DNA of 64,000 nt from Streptomyces tubercidicus (GTDB lineage: Bacteria; Actinomycetota; Actinomycetes; Streptomycetales; Streptomycetaceae), in assembly GCF_027497495.1 (NCBI RefSeq), contig NZ_CP114205.1, positions 992,001-1,056,000 of the forward strand, read 5' to 3'. Under the pieces are notes generated by a model. The model was given only the letters and a program-made list of their open reading frames with translations. It searched no databases and was not told the DNA's origin. Shown in pieces: positions 36,831 to 48,595 of the stretch (its first letter is position 1; each line of letters begins with the position of its first letter). A program made the translations under genes and the position numbers.

Positions 36831-37659
36831 GCTTCTTGGTGCCGCTGCTGTTTCCCGTCAGCGCGCAGCTGACGGTCTTGATGCCGAGCCGGTAGCCGCT
36901 GATGCTGGGGTACTGGATGAAGGTGCCCTCGGCGGTGCCGGCGGGCTGCTGGGCCGCTTTGCGCTCCAGCTCGTCGCGGCACAGCGACGAAGCCTTGCTC
37001 TTGATGCCCGATTCGGTGGTGAGCCCGGACTCCAGACGGTGGGTGGTGACGACCTCGGCGTCGTGCGGGCCGTTGCACGAGGCTTCGTCGTTGTAGCCGC
37101 CGCCGTCCGCCATGCGGTCGTAGCAGTCGCCGACCTTCAGCAGATAGAACGGGATCTTGCCGTTGGAGGGCTTCGGCAGGGCGCTCTCGAAGTCGCTGTC
37201 GGTGGGCGTCGCGCTGGGCGTGGGGTCACCGTACGGTGTCGGGGACGCGCTCTCGGACGGGCTGGCGCCGACGCTCGAACTGGGCCTCTGAGCACGGTGG
37301 TTGCCGTTGTCATCGCTGTTGCTCACCACGATGACGGTGATGACGGCGGCCAGCACGAGCACACCACCGCCGATGATCGCCGCGATGGTCTTGCCGTTGC
37401 CGCCACCGCCGGGCGGGCCGGGCGGCTGCTGCCAGCCGCCGGGGCCGCCCGGTCCGGGAGGTCCGAAGCCGCCGCCCGCGGGCGGGCCGTAGCCACCGGG
37501 TGCCTGGTTGCCCGGGGGTGTGCCGTAGCCACCCGGGCCGTACCCACCGCCCTGGCCCTGGCCGCCCGGCCCGTATCCGCCGGCCGGCGGGCCGAAGCCG
37601 CCCGGGTTGGGGTGGGGCGGCTGGTTCGGCGGCGGAGGCGGAGACGGAGGAAAGCTCAT
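36811..37659 (-). CDS. Single-pass membrane protein with septum-formation-like extracytoplasmic domain
   Basis: A 282-residue protein. Residues 1-85 are a cytoplasmic Pro/Gly/Gln/Tyr-rich region of repeats around GGYGP and GFGPP. One transmembrane helix (about 92-115, TIAAIIGGGVLVLAAVITVIV) follows, then a Ser/Thr/Pro-rich linker and an outer domain of about 120 residues with cysteines (VGDCYDRM, ASCNGPHDAEVV, SSLCRDELE, KTVSCALTG) resembling the septum-formation domain. This layout is frequent among actinobacterial cell-surface proteins of unknown function. It diverges from an acetylxylan-esterase-like gene across 135 bp. Confidence 0.78.
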   Translation of the reverse strand: MSFPPSPPPPPNQPPHPNPGGFGPPAGGYGPGGQGQGGGYGPGGYGTPPGNQAPGGYGPPAGGGFGPPGPGGPGGWQQPPGPPGGGGNGKTIAAIIGGGVLVLAAVITVIVVSNSDDNGNHRAQRPSSSVGASPSESASPTPYGDPTPSATPTDSDFESALPKPSNGKIPFYLLKVGDCYDRMADGGGYNDEASCNGPHDAEVVTTHRLESGLTTESGIKSKASSLCRDELERKAAQQPAGTAEGTFIQYPSISGYRLGIKTVSCALTGNSSGTKKLTKPLS

Positions 37660-37794
37660 GGCGGAAATGATCGCTTCTTTACTCGGTTTTGCGGGACTCG
37701 GTGACCAACCTGGAACAATGCACGTCTGAATTGTCCGGACCCTGGGCACCGTTGGCGACAGACAACAAGCCAGCCTACGGCTCGGAGGTTCTCC

Positions 37795-38760
37795 GTGTTC
37801 ACCGACCTGCCCCTGGACGAGCTGCACACCTACTGCCCGCCGCGTCCCGAGCCGGCCGGCTTCGACGCGTTCTGGCGGCGCACCCTCGTCGAGGCCCGTA
37901 CCCATGACCTGGACGCGCGCTTCACCGAGGTCGACGCGGGACTCACCCTGCTCCACACCCATGACGTGACGTTCGCCGGATTCGGCGGGCATCCCGTCCG
38001 CGGCTGGTTCCTGGCTCCGCGCGCGGCCGCCGGGCCGCTGCCGTGTGTGGTGCAGTACCTGGGTTACGGGGGCGGGCGACTGCTGCCGCACGACTGGCTG
38101 CTGTGGCCGTCCGCGGGCTACGCCACGCTGGTCATGGACACCCGTGGCCAGAGCGGCCCCAACCGGCCCGGTGACACCCCCGATCCGGTCGCCTCCGGCA
38201 ATCCGGGCGTCCCCGGCAAGCTGACCCAGGGGCTGCTGGATCCGAACGGCTACTACTACCGGCGGCTGTTCACCGACGCCGTACGGGCGGTGGAGGCGGC
38301 GCGCGGCCATCAGGCGGTGGACACCGACCGGATCGTGGTCGCCGGCCACAGCCAGGGCGGCGCGGCGGCGCTGGCGGCGTCGGGCCTGGTCCCCGGTCTG
38401 GCGGGGGCCCTGATCGATGCGCCCTTCCTGACGCACATCCGCCGCGCGATAGACATCACGGACGCGGGCCCGTACGGCGAACTCACCCGCTACTTCGCGG
38501 GTGCGCGCAGCCACATCGACACCGCGCTGCACACCCTGGACCACTTCGACGGCCTGAACTTCGCCGCCCGCGCCACCGCCCCGGCCCTCTTCGGCACCGC
38601 ACTGCGCGACGAGGTGACGCCGCCGTCCACCGGGTTCGCCGCCTTCCGTCACTACGCGGGCGAGAAGGAACTGAAGGTGTGGCGGTTCAACGCCCATGAG
38701 AGCGGCGGCGGTGAGCAGCGGGCCGCCGAGATCGCCTTCCTGCGCGGTCTGCTGGGGTGA
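37795..38760 (+). CDS. Acetylxylan esterase-like alpha/beta hydrolase
   Basis: A 321-residue protein of the AXE1/cephalosporin-C deacetylase family. The family N-terminus PRPEPAGFDAFWRRTL is followed by the oxyanion loop YLGYGGG, the RGQ element in MDTRGQSG, the nucleophile elbow GHSQGG (about residues 182-187), an Asp in LRDEVTPP (about 271) and a His in FNAHESGGG (about 300). It removes acetyl groups from xylan-derived oligosaccharides or related esters. No signal peptide, so it acts on imported oligosaccharides. GGAGG precedes the GTG. It neighbours the xylose genes, which supports a role in xylan use. Confidence 0.88.
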   Translation: MFTDLPLDELHTYCPPRPEPAGFDAFWRRTLVEARTHDLDARFTEVDAGLTLLHTHDVTFAGFGGHPVRGWFLAPRAAAGPLPCVVQYLGYGGGRLLPHDWLLWPSAGYATLVMDTRGQSGPNRPGDTPDPVASGNPGVPGKLTQGLLDPNGYYYRRLFTDAVRAVEAARGHQAVDTDRIVVAGHSQGGAAALAASGLVPGLAGALIDAPFLTHIRRAIDITDAGPYGELTRYFAGARSHIDTALHTLDHFDGLNFAARATAPALFGTALRDEVTPPSTGFAAFRHYAGEKELKVWRFNAHESGGGEQRAAEIAFLRGLLG

Positions 38761-38768
38761 GCGGGCCG

Positions 38769-38824
38769 GGCCCGGGTGCGGCCGTCATGCCTGGCCCGGG
38801 TGCGGCCTCGGACCGGGCCCGGTC
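38769..38824. repeat. 15-bp direct repeat and 14-bp palindrome between esterase and xylA
   Basis: GGCCCGGGTGCGGCC occurs at 38769-38783 and 38793-38807 (24-bp period); GACCGGGCCCGGTC at 38811-38824 is a perfect palindrome. The block fills the 71-bp gap between two convergent genes, so it probably contains the terminator for both. Confidence 0.5.
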
Positions 38825-38831
38825 ACTCCCC

Positions 38832-39995
38832 TCAGACCGCCCCCAGCAGATGCTCCAACGCCAGCTGGTCCAGATGCTCGAAGGCCATTCCGCGGGCGCC
38901 CGCCGCCGCCACATCGAAGGTCTCGTAGGCGGTGGCGTCGGCGAGCAGACCGGCCAGGCCGTCCTCCGCGGTGCGGCGCTCCAGTTGGTCCAGGCGGGCG
39001 GCCCGCAGCGCTTCCTGGACGGCCGGGTCGGCCCGGAAGGCCGCCGCGCGCTCCCTGAGGAGCAGATAGTTACGCATACAGCCGGCCGCCGAGGCCCAGA
39101 CACCGTCCATGTCCTCGGTGCGCGGCGGTTTGAAGTCGAAGTGCCGAGGTCCGTCGTAGCCGGCGGTTTCCAGCAGGTCGACGAGCCAGAAGGCGGAGCG
39201 CAGGTCACCGGCGCCGAAGCGGAGGTCCTGGTCGTACTTGATGCCGCTCTGCCCGTTGAGGTCGATATGGAAGAGCTTGTCGGCCCACAGTGCCTGGGCG
39301 ACGCCGTGCGGGAAGTTCAGTCCGGCCATCTGCTCGTGGCCGACCTCGGGGTTGACGCCGTAGAGCTCGGGGTGCTCCAGCCGCTCGATGAAGGCGAGGG
39401 CATGGCCGACGGTGGGGAGGAGGATGTCGCCGCGCGGCTCGTTGGGCTTGGGTTCGAGGGCGAACCGCAGGTCGTAGCCCTGCTCAAGGACGTACTGGCC
39501 GAGCAGGTCGAAGGCCTCCTTCAGCCGGTCCAGGGCGGCCCGTACGTCCTTGGCCGCGCCGGACTCCGCGCCTTCCCGGCCGCCCCAGGCGACATAGGTG
39601 CGGGCGCCCAGCTCGGCGGCGAGGTCGATGTTGCGGAGGGTTTTGCGCAGGGCGTAGCGGCGGATGCCGCGGTCGTTGGCGGTGAAGGCGCCGTCCTTGA
39701 AGACGGGGTGGGTGAAGAGGTTGGTGGTGGCCATCGGGACGACCAGGCCGGTGGCGTCCAGTGCCTGCCGGAAGCGGGTGACGGCCGCCTCGCGCGCGGC
39801 GTCACCGGAGCCGAACGGGATCAGATCGTCGTCGTGGAAGGTGACGCCGTACGCGCCGAGGTCGGCGAGGCGGTGCACCGATTCGACGGGGTCCAGGGCG
39901 CGGCGGGTGGCGTCCCCGAAGGGGTCACGGCCCTGCCAGCCGACGGTCCACAGGCCGAAGCTGAACTTGTCCCCGGGCGTGGGCCGGAGGCTCAT
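38832..39995 (-). CDS. xylA: Xylose isomerase
   Basis: A 387-residue enzyme matching Streptomyces XylA end to end: the N-terminus [18 protein letters not shown], the catalytic His in [12 protein letters not shown] (about residue 54), the first metal region [11 protein letters not shown] (about 181), [11 protein letters not shown] (about 215) and HIDLNGQSG (about 243). It interconverts D-xylose and D-xylulose, and glucose and fructose, with two divalent metal ions. GGGAG lies six bases upstream of the ATG at 39995; an in-frame ATG 18 bases upstream is less well placed. It diverges from xylB across a 130-bp promoter region. Confidence 0.97.
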   Translation of the reverse strand: MSLRPTPGDKFSFGLWTVGWQGRDPFGDATRRALDPVESVHRLADLGAYGVTFHDDDLIPFGSGDAAREAAVTRFRQALDATGLVVPMATTNLFTHPVFKDGAFTANDRGIRRYALRKTLRNIDLAAELGARTYVAWGGREGAESGAAKDVRAALDRLKEAFDLLGQYVLEQGYDLRFALEPKPNEPRGDILLPTVGHALAFIERLEHPELYGVNPEVGHEQMAGLNFPHGVAQALWADKLFHIDLNGQSGIKYDQDLRFGAGDLRSAFWLVDLLETAGYDGPRHFDFKPPRTEDMDGVWASAAGCMRNYLLLRERAAAFRADPAVQEALRAARLDQLERRTAEDGLAGLLADATAYETFDVAAAGARGMAFEHLDQLALEHLLGAV

Positions 39996-40125
39996 CGCGA
40001 CTCCCTCGCTCATTTCGTCAAGGCGCTTTACAAATTCTCCCGCGGCCAAACTAATATGCGACAGCACACCGGGGAACCCCCTGGACCGAGACCACGGACG
40101 ACCGGCCGCCGAGGGAGAGTGCACG
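39996..40125. promoter_or_regulatory. Divergent xylA/xylB promoter region
   Basis: 130 bp between the two starts. An AT-rich island at about 40027-40062 contains TTTACAAATT and AAACTAATATG, unlike the GC-rich surroundings, and is the natural site for promoters and for the ROK repressor encoded downstream. No clean operator symmetry was found. Confidence 0.5.
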
Positions 40126-41559
40126 ATGGGCGCACAGTCAGCGGGACCACTGGTCGTCGGGGTGGACAGCTCCACGCAGTCCACCAAGGCGCTGGTCGTG
40201 GACGCGGTGACCGGTGCGGTCCTCGCCCGGGGGCAGGCACCGCACGCGGTCAGCGGCGACGCCGGTGGCAAGGAGAGCGACCCGCGGCAGTGGTGGCAGG
40301 CGCTGGGCGAGGCGCTGGACCAATGTGGCGATGTGGCGCGGCAGGTCTCGGCGGTGTCCGTGGGCGGGCAGCAGCACGGGCTGGTCACCCTGGACGCGGC
40401 CGGTGCGCCGGTGCGTCCGGCCATGCTGTGGAACGACGTCCGGCCCGCGCCGCAGAGCGAGCGGCTGATCGCGGAGCGGGGCGGCGCGGCGGCCTGGGCG
40501 GAGCGGGTCGGGAGCGTGCCGCCCCCGGCGTTCACGGTCGCCAAGTGGGCCTGGCTGCGCGAGAACGAGCCGGCCGCGGCCGCCGCCACCGCCGCGGTAC
40601 GGCTGCCGCACGACTACCTCACCGAGCGGCTCACGGGCGAGGCCGTCACCGATCGCGGCGATGCGTCCGGGACCGGCTGGTGGGCATCGTCCACCGAGTC
40701 CTATGACGCGGAGATCCTGGCACACGTCGGACTGGACGCCGGGCTGCTCCCGCGGGTGGCGCTGCCGGGCGAGGCCGCCGGGACCGTACACGCCGGTCAT
40801 CTGCCGCTGCCCAAGGGCGCGTTGGTGGCCGCCGGTACGGGCGACAACATGGCGGCCGCGCTCGGCCTGGGCCTGCGGCCCGGTCAGCCGGTGCTGAGCC
40901 TGGGGACCTCGGGGACGGTCTACGCGGTCTCCACCCACCGGCCCGCCGATCCGTCCGGCACCGTCGCGGGCTTCGCCGATGCCCGCGGCGACTGGCTGCC
41001 GCTGGCCTGCACCCTGAACTGCACGCTCGCGGTGGACCGGGTGGCGGCGCTGCTGGGCCGCGACCGGGAGGCCGTGGAGGAGGGCGGCGGTGTGGTGATG
41101 CTGCCGTTCCTGGACGGTGAGCGCACCCCGAATCTGCCCGGCGCCTCGGGCCTGGTGCACGGGCTGCGACACGACACCACGGCCGGCCAGCTGCTCCAGG
41201 CCGCCTATGACGGTGCGGTGTTCACCCTGCTGAAGGCGCTGGACCGGGTGCTGGACGCGGACGCCGCACCGGATGCGCCGCTGCTGCTGATCGGCGGCGG
41301 TGCGCGGGGCCGGGCCTGGCGGGAGACCGTACGCCGGCTGTCTGGCCGCCCCGTGGTGGTGCCCGAGGCGCGGGAGCTGGTGGCGCTCGGGGCGGCGGCA
41401 CAGGCGGCCGGGCTGCTGCTGGAGGAGGACCCGGCGGCGGTCGCGCGCCGCTGGGTGACGGCGCGCGGCGCGGAGTACGAGGCGGGGCCGCGGGACGAGG
41501 CCGCCTGGGAGCGGCTGACGGCGACGCTCGCCGACGGCGAGCCGCTGCTGCGGCCGTGA
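40126..41559 (+). CDS. xylB: Xylulokinase
   Basis: A 477-residue FGGY kinase. Conserved blocks are [16 protein letters not shown] (about 11-26), [25 protein letters not shown] and the ATP-binding [11 protein letters not shown] (about 261), with the C-terminal [11 protein letters not shown]. It phosphorylates D-xylulose to feed the pentose phosphate pathway. GAGGGAGAG precedes the ATG. The gene is followed directly by a ROK repressor; their stop and upstream GTG overlap. Confidence 0.95.
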   Translation: MGAQSAGPLVVGVDSSTQSTKALVVDAVTGAVLARGQAPHAVSGDAGGKESDPRQWWQALGEALDQCGDVARQVSAVSVGGQQHGLVTLDAAGAPVRPAMLWNDVRPAPQSERLIAERGGAAAWAERVGSVPPPAFTVAKWAWLRENEPAAAAATAAVRLPHDYLTERLTGEAVTDRGDASGTGWWASSTESYDAEILAHVGLDAGLLPRVALPGEAAGTVHAGHLPLPKGALVAAGTGDNMAAALGLGLRPGQPVLSLGTSGTVYAVSTHRPADPSGTVAGFADARGDWLPLACTLNCTLAVDRVAALLGRDREAVEEGGGVVMLPFLDGERTPNLPGASGLVHGLRHDTTAGQLLQAAYDGAVFTLLKALDRVLDADAAPDAPLLLIGGGARGRAWRETVRRLSGRPVVVPEARELVALGAAAQAAGLLLEEDPAAVARRWVTARGAEYEAGPRDEAAWERLTATLADGEPLLRP

Positions 41560-41621
41560 CCGCACCCGAAGCCGTGGACCAGGAGGGCCACCGGCTCCCG
41601 CCCGCACCCCGAGGAGACCTG

Positions 41622-42896
41622 GTGACCGTGCCCGGCGGCGACAACCAGCGCGGCATCCGGCGGCGCAATCTGGCCCGGGTGCTGCGGACCGTGGCCGCGC
41701 AGGGGCCGCTCTCCCGGCCGGAGGTCGCGGCGCGGATCGGGCTGACCCGGGCCGGGGTGGCCCCGCTGGTCGACGAGCTGCTGCGGGCCGGGCTGCTGGT
41801 CGAGTCGGGGCGGGCGGCGACCGGCGGCCGGGGCAGGCCGGGCAGTGAACTGGCGGTCAGCGACCGGGGTCCGGCCGGGATAGGGGCCGAGATAGGCGTC
41901 GACCACCTGGCGGTGTGTGCGGTCGATCTGCGCGGCCGGGTCCGGGCCCGGGTGGCGGCCGATGCGGCGAACCGGCACAGCGCTCCCGGGCCCGTGCTGC
42001 GGCAGCTGTCCGGGCTGCTCGCCGAGGTGACCGACCGGATCGCCGCCGAGGGACTGCGACCGGCCGGGCTGACGGTCGCGGTGCCCGGTCTGGTCGCCCG
42101 TGATGCGACGACGGTGGTGCACGCCCCCAACCTCGGCTGGCGGGCGGCCGATCTCGCACCGGGGCTCGCCACGGCGACGGCCCCGGCGGACGGCTCCCGC
42201 ACCATCCCGCTCACCGTGGAGAACGAGGCCAACCTCGGTGCACTGGCCGAGCTCCGGCTGGGCGGGGGCGCCGGCCGGCCCGCCCCGCCGCCGGACTTCG
42301 TGCATGTGTCGGCGGAGGCCGGGATCGGCGCCGCGGTCGTCGTGGACGGTCAACTCCTGCGGGGCGCCCGGGGCTTCGCGGGGGAGCTGGGGCATGTGCC
42401 GGTGTATCCGGACGGCCCGCCGTGCGACTGCGGCGGCCGTGGCTGTCTGGAGCAGTACGCGGGGGAACCGGCCGTCCTGCGGGCGGGCGGGCTCACCGCC
42501 GAGCAGGCGGCGACACATCCGGGCCCTGGCGCCCGTATCGCTCTGCTGGCGCGCCGGGCCGCCGACGGGGACGCCGCTCTCGTACGCGCCCTGCACGACG
42601 CGGGGACGGCGCTGGGCATCGCGCTCGCCGGGGCGGTGAATCTGCTCGATCCACAGGCGGTGGTCCTCGGGGGTGCGCTGGCCGCACTGGCGCCCTGGGT
42701 CCTGCCGTCCCTGGAGCGGGAGTTGACGCTGCGGACGGCCGTCACGGCGGAGCACGGGCGGGGCGGCGGGCCGGTGGTGACGGTGTCCCGGCTGGGTGCC
42801 GACGGACCGCTGCTGGGGGCGGCGCACGCCGCGCTGCAGGGGGTCCTGGAGGATCCCCTCCATTCCTGCACCCCGGCACACTCTCCCCGGAATTGA
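41622..42896 (+). CDS. xylR: ROK-family transcriptional repressor of the xylose genes
   Basis: A 424-residue ROK repressor. The N-terminal winged helix (RRNLARVLRTVAAQGPLSRPEVAARIGLTRAG) is followed by the sugar-kinase-like domain with GAEIGVDHLAVCAVDL, the ENEAN and GELGHVPV blocks, and the zinc motif CDCGGRGCLEQYAG (about residue 268). Position after xylB and divergent from xylA supports control of the xylose genes by xylose. The GTG at 41622 is chosen because GAGGAG lies five bases upstream; a GTG at 41556 overlapping the xylB stop would add 22 residues. Confidence 0.88.
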   Translation: MTVPGGDNQRGIRRRNLARVLRTVAAQGPLSRPEVAARIGLTRAGVAPLVDELLRAGLLVESGRAATGGRGRPGSELAVSDRGPAGIGAEIGVDHLAVCAVDLRGRVRARVAADAANRHSAPGPVLRQLSGLLAEVTDRIAAEGLRPAGLTVAVPGLVARDATTVVHAPNLGWRAADLAPGLATATAPADGSRTIPLTVENEANLGALAELRLGGGAGRPAPPPDFVHVSAEAGIGAAVVVDGQLLRGARGFAGELGHVPVYPDGPPCDCGGRGCLEQYAGEPAVLRAGGLTAEQAATHPGPGARIALLARRAADGDAALVRALHDAGTALGIALAGAVNLLDPQAVVLGGALAALAPWVLPSLERELTLRTAVTAEHGRGGGPVVTVSRLGADGPLLGAAHAALQGVLEDPLHSCTPAHSPRN

Positions 42897-42909
42897 GCCC
42901 GCTAAACCT

Positions 42910-42935
42910 TTCCATGGCAGGGGAATTCCATGCCA
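42910..42935. repeat. Direct repeat upstream of the first encapsulin gene
   Basis: TTCCATGGCA (42910-42919) and TTCCATGCCA (42926-42935) repeat with one mismatch at 16-bp spacing, 128-153 bp before the encapsulin GTG. It may be a regulator site or promoter element. Confidence 0.35.
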
Positions 42936-42960
42936 CCCCATCGAGCGATTGTGCCGATAA

Positions 42961-44472
<1,512 letters not shown>

Positions 44473-44568
44473 ACCGCATCCGGCGGAACCGCCCTTCGCG
44501 CCGCACAGCACCGCCCCGCACCGCTCCACGCACAGCACAGCACAGACAAGAACAGGTGAGCCTTCCTC

Positions 44569-45984
44569 ATGACCACATCGGTGGACCCGACGTCCGGCCC
44601 GCAGGTGTCCGCGAGCGAGCAGACCCGCTCCAGCCTGGACACCGCGGCCGCGCGCAAGCTGGCGACCACGACCAAGACCGTGCCGCAGATGCAGGGGATC
44701 TCCTCCCGCTGGCTGCTGCGCATCCTGCCCTGGACGCAGGTCTCCGGCGGTACGTACCGCGTCAACCGCCGCCTTACCCACACCCTCGGTGACGGACGGG
44801 TGGAGTTCGTCTCGACCGGCTCCGAAGTCCGGGTGATTCCGGAGGAGTTGCGCGAGCTGGCGCCGCTGCGCGGCTACACCGACACCGCGGCGCTGGAGGC
44901 GCTGGCGGACCGGTTCGTCCAGCGGGAGTTCGCGCCCGGTGATGTGCTGGCACGGGCGGGCGGTCCCACCGACCGGATCGTGCTGATCGCGCACGGCAAG
45001 CTCGACCGCATCGGCGCCGGCAAGTACGGCGACGAGACCGTGCTGGGGGTGCTGGCCGACGGTGACGCGATCGGCGCGGCGGCGCTGCTGACCGCGGACG
45101 CGGAGTGGGAGCACTCCGTACGGGCGGTGACCCGGGTGACCGCGCTGACCCTGTACCGCAGCGACCTGGAGGAGGTGCTGGGCCGGTCGGAGTCGCTGCG
45201 CAGCCATCTCGCGGACGTCGGTGCGGCGCTGGTGCCGGCCCAGAACAAGCACGGTGAGGCGGCCATCGAGCTGGCCGCGGGCCATGTCGGTGAGCCGATG
45301 CTGCCGGGCACCTTCGCCGACTACGACCTGGCCCCGCGCGAGTACGAACTCAGCGTGGCGCAGACGGTGTTGAAGGTGCATTCGCGGGTCGCCGATCTCT
45401 ACAACGACCCGATGAACCAGCTGGACCAGCAGCTGCGGCTGACCGTGGAGGCGCTGCGGGAGCGCCAGGAGCACGAGATGATCAACAACCCCGGGTTCGG
45501 GCTGCTGCACAACGCCGACCTCAAGCAGCGCATCCACACCCGCAGCGGTCCGCCGACCCCCGACGACCTCGACGAGCTGATCTCCCGGCGTCGTAAGACC
45601 CAGTTCCTGCTGGCGCATCCGCGGACGATCGCGGCCATCGGGCGGGAGTGGAACGCCCGGGGCATCTACCCCACCACCGCGGAGTGCGAGGGCACCGCGG
45701 TCCGTGCCTGGCGGGGCATTCCGCTGCTGCCCTGCAACAAGATCCCGATCACCCCGGAGCAGACCAGCTCGATTCTGGCGCTGCGGGTCGGCGAGGAGAA
45801 CCAGGGCGTGGTCGGGCTGCACCAGACCGGCATCCCGGACGAGTACCGGCCCGGTCTGTCGGTGCGCTTCATGGGCATCAATGACCAGGCGGTCATCAAC
45901 TACCTGGTCAGTGCCTACTTCTCGGCGGCGGTGCTGGTGCCGGACGCACTGGGCATTCTGGAGGACGTCGAGATCGGCCACTGA
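44569..45984 (+). CDS. eshA: Family 2B encapsulin shell protein 2 (EshA family)
   Basis: A 471-residue paralogue of the preceding gene, largely identical in the shell domains (the same [20 protein letters not shown] and [23 protein letters not shown] blocks) and ending in the same IGH. The insert differs more: the phosphate-cassette region reads AIGAAALL where its neighbour has HLGDEPL, losing the acidic residues, while the following [12 protein letters not shown] is kept. Such paired shells could co-assemble with different ligand states. Known EshA proteins of S. griseus and S. coelicolor affect hyphal growth and antibiotic output. A 96-bp gap separates the two genes; a strong hairpin follows this one, so they are probably one transcript. 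Confidence 0.92.
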   Translation: MTTSVDPTSGPQVSASEQTRSSLDTAAARKLATTTKTVPQMQGISSRWLLRILPWTQVSGGTYRVNRRLTHTLGDGRVEFVSTGSEVRVIPEELRELAPLRGYTDTAALEALADRFVQREFAPGDVLARAGGPTDRIVLIAHGKLDRIGAGKYGDETVLGVLADGDAIGAAALLTADAEWEHSVRAVTRVTALTLYRSDLEEVLGRSESLRSHLADVGAALVPAQNKHGEAAIELAAGHVGEPMLPGTFADYDLAPREYELSVAQTVLKVHSRVADLYNDPMNQLDQQLRLTVEALRERQEHEMINNPGFGLLHNADLKQRIHTRSGPPTPDDLDELISRRRKTQFLLAHPRTIAAIGREWNARGIYPTTAECEGTAVRAWRGIPLLPCNKIPITPEQTSSILALRVGEENQGVVGLHQTGIPDEYRPGLSVRFMGINDQAVINYLVSAYFSAAVLVPDALGILEDVEIGH

Positions 45985-46000
45985 CCGGCCGGTCGCCGCG

Positions 46001-46051
46001 CCGGGTGCCACGTCGACAAGCCGCCGTCAGGGCCGTCGGCGTGGCACCCGG
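46001..46051. terminator. Long hairpin after the encapsulin pair
   Basis: CCGGGTGCCACG (46001-46012) and CGTGGCACCCGG (46040-46051) are perfect complements; five more pairs with one G-U wobble extend inwards (46013-46017 with 46035-46039), leaving a 17-nt loop. It starts 16 bp after the stop. Confidence 0.75.
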
Positions 46052-46221
46052 GTGACGTCCGATCAGGTATCCCGTCACTCCTGACCTGCACCGTTCCGCC
46101 TTTGGTCCAGCCATTGGCGGAACGGCCATTCCCTTGGCAGGGCGTGCCCTGTTGCGCATCATGAACGCACCGCATGTGCGTGACATGTACGCGACCACCC
46201 CTCGCCTTGTCAGGAGTTCAC

Positions 46222-46923
46222 ATGGAGCCCGCCCCCCACCGCCCGGCCCGCCGGCGTCTGCTGACCGGTGCGGCCGCGCTCGCCGCATCCGCCGCCCTCA
46301 CCCCCCTCGCCGCGGCCTCCACCGCCGCCGCACCGCACCGGCACACCCCGCCCGGCGGCGCCTACCCCCCGGTCCACTGGGTCCCGGCGAACCGGGCCAA
46401 CTTCACCGCCGCCGACCGCCCGGCGCGGTACCCGGTCGAACGGGTCGTGGTGCATGTGACCCAGGAGACCTACCCGGACACCCTCAAGCTGTTCCAGGAC
46501 CCGGCGCACAAGGCGGCCGCCCACTATGTCGTACGGTCCGCCGACGGCCACATCGCCCAGTGCGTGCGCGAGCGGGACGTCGCCTGGCACGCCGGGAACT
46601 GGAACTACAACACCCGCAGCATCGGCATCGAGCACGAGGGCTGGATCGACGACCCGACCTGGTTCACCGACCCGCTCTACACACAGTCCGCCCTGCTCAC
46701 CGCCGCCATCTGTGACCGGTACGGGATCCCCAGGGACCGGGAGCACATCATCGGCCATGTCGAGGTCCCCGGCACCGACCACACCGACCCCGGGGAGTTC
46801 TGGGACTGGGCGCGCTATCTGCAACTGGTCAACGAGGTCTCCTGGCAGCACCCTGAGGACCCGGTCCGGCGACACGACGGCCGTTCCGCGGGTGTACGGA
46901 TTCCTGACACGTCCGGGTCATAG
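46222..46923 (+). CDS. Exported N-acetylmuramoyl-L-alanine amidase (PGRP/Amidase_2 type)
   Basis: A 233-residue protein with a Tat-like signal (RPARRRLLTG then a long Ala-rich hydrophobic core). The catalytic domain shows the amidase_2 zinc ligands: VVVHVTQ (about residue 76) and the C-terminal HIIGHVEVPGTDHTDPGEFWDW block (about 176-195), with YVVRSADGHIAQCVRERDVAWHAG between. It cleaves the amide between MurNAc and L-Ala in peptidoglycan, outside the membrane. AGGAG lies five bases before the ATG. A related exported gene follows after 48 bp. Confidence 0.9.
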   Translation: MEPAPHRPARRRLLTGAAALAASAALTPLAAASTAAAPHRHTPPGGAYPPVHWVPANRANFTAADRPARYPVERVVVHVTQETYPDTLKLFQDPAHKAAAHYVVRSADGHIAQCVRERDVAWHAGNWNYNTRSIGIEHEGWIDDPTWFTDPLYTQSALLTAAICDRYGIPRDREHIIGHVEVPGTDHTDPGEFWDWARYLQLVNEVSWQHPEDPVRRHDGRSAGVRIPDTSGS

Positions 46924-46971
46924 TGAGCGTCTTCGGCACCTGGGACAGTTGACGTGACGTCAGGGGGGATC

Positions 46972-48210
46972 GTGAGACAGCGATTCGGTCGGGTTCGCGC
47001 GGTGCTGACGGTGCTGGTGGCATGGGGTGTGCTGGCCGGCGGAGGGATAGCGGGCGGCGGGGCGCCGGCCGCCGCCGCGGGCCCGGACCTCCGCCGCTCC
47101 GGTACCGCGCCGGTGGCCCCCGGTGTGACCTACGGCGAGTTCCGGATGACGCTGCCGCGCGGCACCGCGCACGGGCATCTGCTGACCATCGATCTGGCCG
47201 ATCCGCGGGTCTCGGTGGATCTGCTGTACCCGGGGGCGGTCGGCGCGCGGTCTCCGGTCTCCCAACTGGCCGCGGAGCGCCGGGCGGTGGGGGCCGTCAA
47301 CGGTGACTTCTTCAATATCACCGAGACCCAGCACCCGGGTGTGCAGCCGACCGGCGCCTCGGTCGGCCCGGCGGTGGCCTCCGGACGGCAGCTGAAGGGC
47401 GCGGTGCCCGACGGGCAGCGGTTCGGTCCGGTGATGCCGCCCGGTGCGACCACCGAGGACGTCATCGGTGTCGGCTACGACCGCCGCGCCCGGCTGGACC
47501 GGCTCACGCTGCGCGGTGCGGTGCTGACCGGCGAGGGGGCGCTGCCGCTGCGCGGACTGAACCAGTACGCGCTGCCGGTCGGCGGGATCGGCGCGTACAC
47601 CGCGCAGTGGGGTCCGGCGTCCCGGATGCGCGCCACCTGCGGTACGGACACCGACCGGGCCGCGCCGTGCAGTACGGAGACCGCGGAGGTGACGGTCCGG
47701 CACGGCCGGGTGACGGCGGTCGGCGAGGTGCCGGGCGCCGGCGGGGTGCCTGTGGGCAGTGTGGTGCTGGTGGGCCGGGAGGACGGGGCGCGGCAGCTGC
47801 GCACGCTGCGCATCGGTGAGCCGGTGGAGGTCAGCTCGTACCTCGTCGGCCGTCGGCCCGGCCGGCTGCGCTGCGCGGTGGGCGGCTTCCCGATCGTGCG
47901 GGACGGCGCGCCGCTGGCCGGTCTGGACACCGTCGCCGTGGCGGTGCGTACGTCCGCGGGGATCGGGGCCGGCGGCCGGGTGCTGTATCTCATGGCGCTG
48001 GACGGGGCGCCGGGCCAGACCGGCCTGACCGTGCGCGAACTGGCGGATCTGATGGCGGAGTTGGGCGTGCGGGACGCGATGGACCTGGACGGCGGCGGGT
48101 CCTCGACCCTGGTCACCGGCGACGCGTACGGGGCCACGGTCCGCAACCATCCGTCGGGTGGCGCGGAGCGGCCGGTGCCCAATGCGCTCGGGGTGTTCTC
48201 CGCCGGCTGA
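46972..48210 (+). CDS. Exported phosphodiester glycosidase-like protein (NAGPA family)
   Basis: A 412-residue secreted protein with a signal peptide (about 1-36, ending AAA-G). The mature part carries the NAGPA/PF09992 blocks: AVNGDFFNI (about 100), a long middle region with paired cysteines (ATCGTD, APCST), and DAMDLDGGGSSTLV near the C-terminus. The fold cleaves phosphodiester-linked sugars in animals; bacterial relatives may act on wall polymers. The GTG at 46972 is chosen because AGGGGGG sits just upstream; the GTG at 46954 would add six residues. It lies 48 bp after the amidase gene, which supports a cell-wall role. Confidence 0.85.
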   Translation: MRQRFGRVRAVLTVLVAWGVLAGGGIAGGGAPAAAAGPDLRRSGTAPVAPGVTYGEFRMTLPRGTAHGHLLTIDLADPRVSVDLLYPGAVGARSPVSQLAAERRAVGAVNGDFFNITETQHPGVQPTGASVGPAVASGRQLKGAVPDGQRFGPVMPPGATTEDVIGVGYDRRARLDRLTLRGAVLTGEGALPLRGLNQYALPVGGIGAYTAQWGPASRMRATCGTDTDRAAPCSTETAEVTVRHGRVTAVGEVPGAGGVPVGSVVLVGREDGARQLRTLRIGEPVEVSSYLVGRRPGRLRCAVGGFPIVRDGAPLAGLDTVAVAVRTSAGIGAGGRVLYLMALDGAPGQTGLTVRELADLMAELGVRDAMDLDGGGSSTLVTGDAYGATVRNHPSGGAERPVPNALGVFSAG

Positions 48211-48267
48211 GCGGACCGGGGTGCCGCCATGGGCGCCGCGCAACCTGACGGCGGCGGGCCGCCACCG

Positions 48268-48462
48268 TCACGGACGCAGACTGCTCACCACATCGGCGGC
48301 GCCGGACAGCCCCTGGTGAATGTCGGGGGCGAGGCTGCTGCTCGCCAGATAGAAGCCGAGCAGCGCGCACACCAGGGCGTGCGAGAACTTGAGCTTGCCA
48401 CTGCGCAGGAAGATCACGGTCAGGACCACCAGCAGCAGGACGACCGAGATGGAAATCGCCAT
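48268..48462 (-). CDS. Small membrane protein
   Basis: A 64-residue protein with one strong transmembrane helix (ISISVVLLLVVLTVIFL) followed by the motif SGKLKFSHALVCALLGFYLASSSLAP and a short helical tail, a pattern I have seen in many Streptomyces proteins. The ATG at 48462 lies ten bases after GGAGG. It converges on the glycosidase-like gene. Function unknown. Confidence 0.72.
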   Translation of the reverse strand: MAISISVVLLLVVLTVIFLRSGKLKFSHALVCALLGFYLASSSLAPDIHQGLSGAADVVSSLRP

Positions 48463-48595
48463 GGGACGCACGCCTCCTCAACCGCCGCCCGAACGGGCAG
48501 CAAGGGGTGGCCAGTTTGGCGTATTTCAGGGTATGTCCGGTTCTCGCCCGGGTGCTCCGATCGGGTGATCACTGCGGGTCACGGGAGGATCCGCG

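Noticed and set aside
39996..40125. A precise ROK/XylR operator between xylA and xylB
   Set aside because: AT-rich DNA is present but no clear inverted repeat could be defined, so only the promoter region was called.
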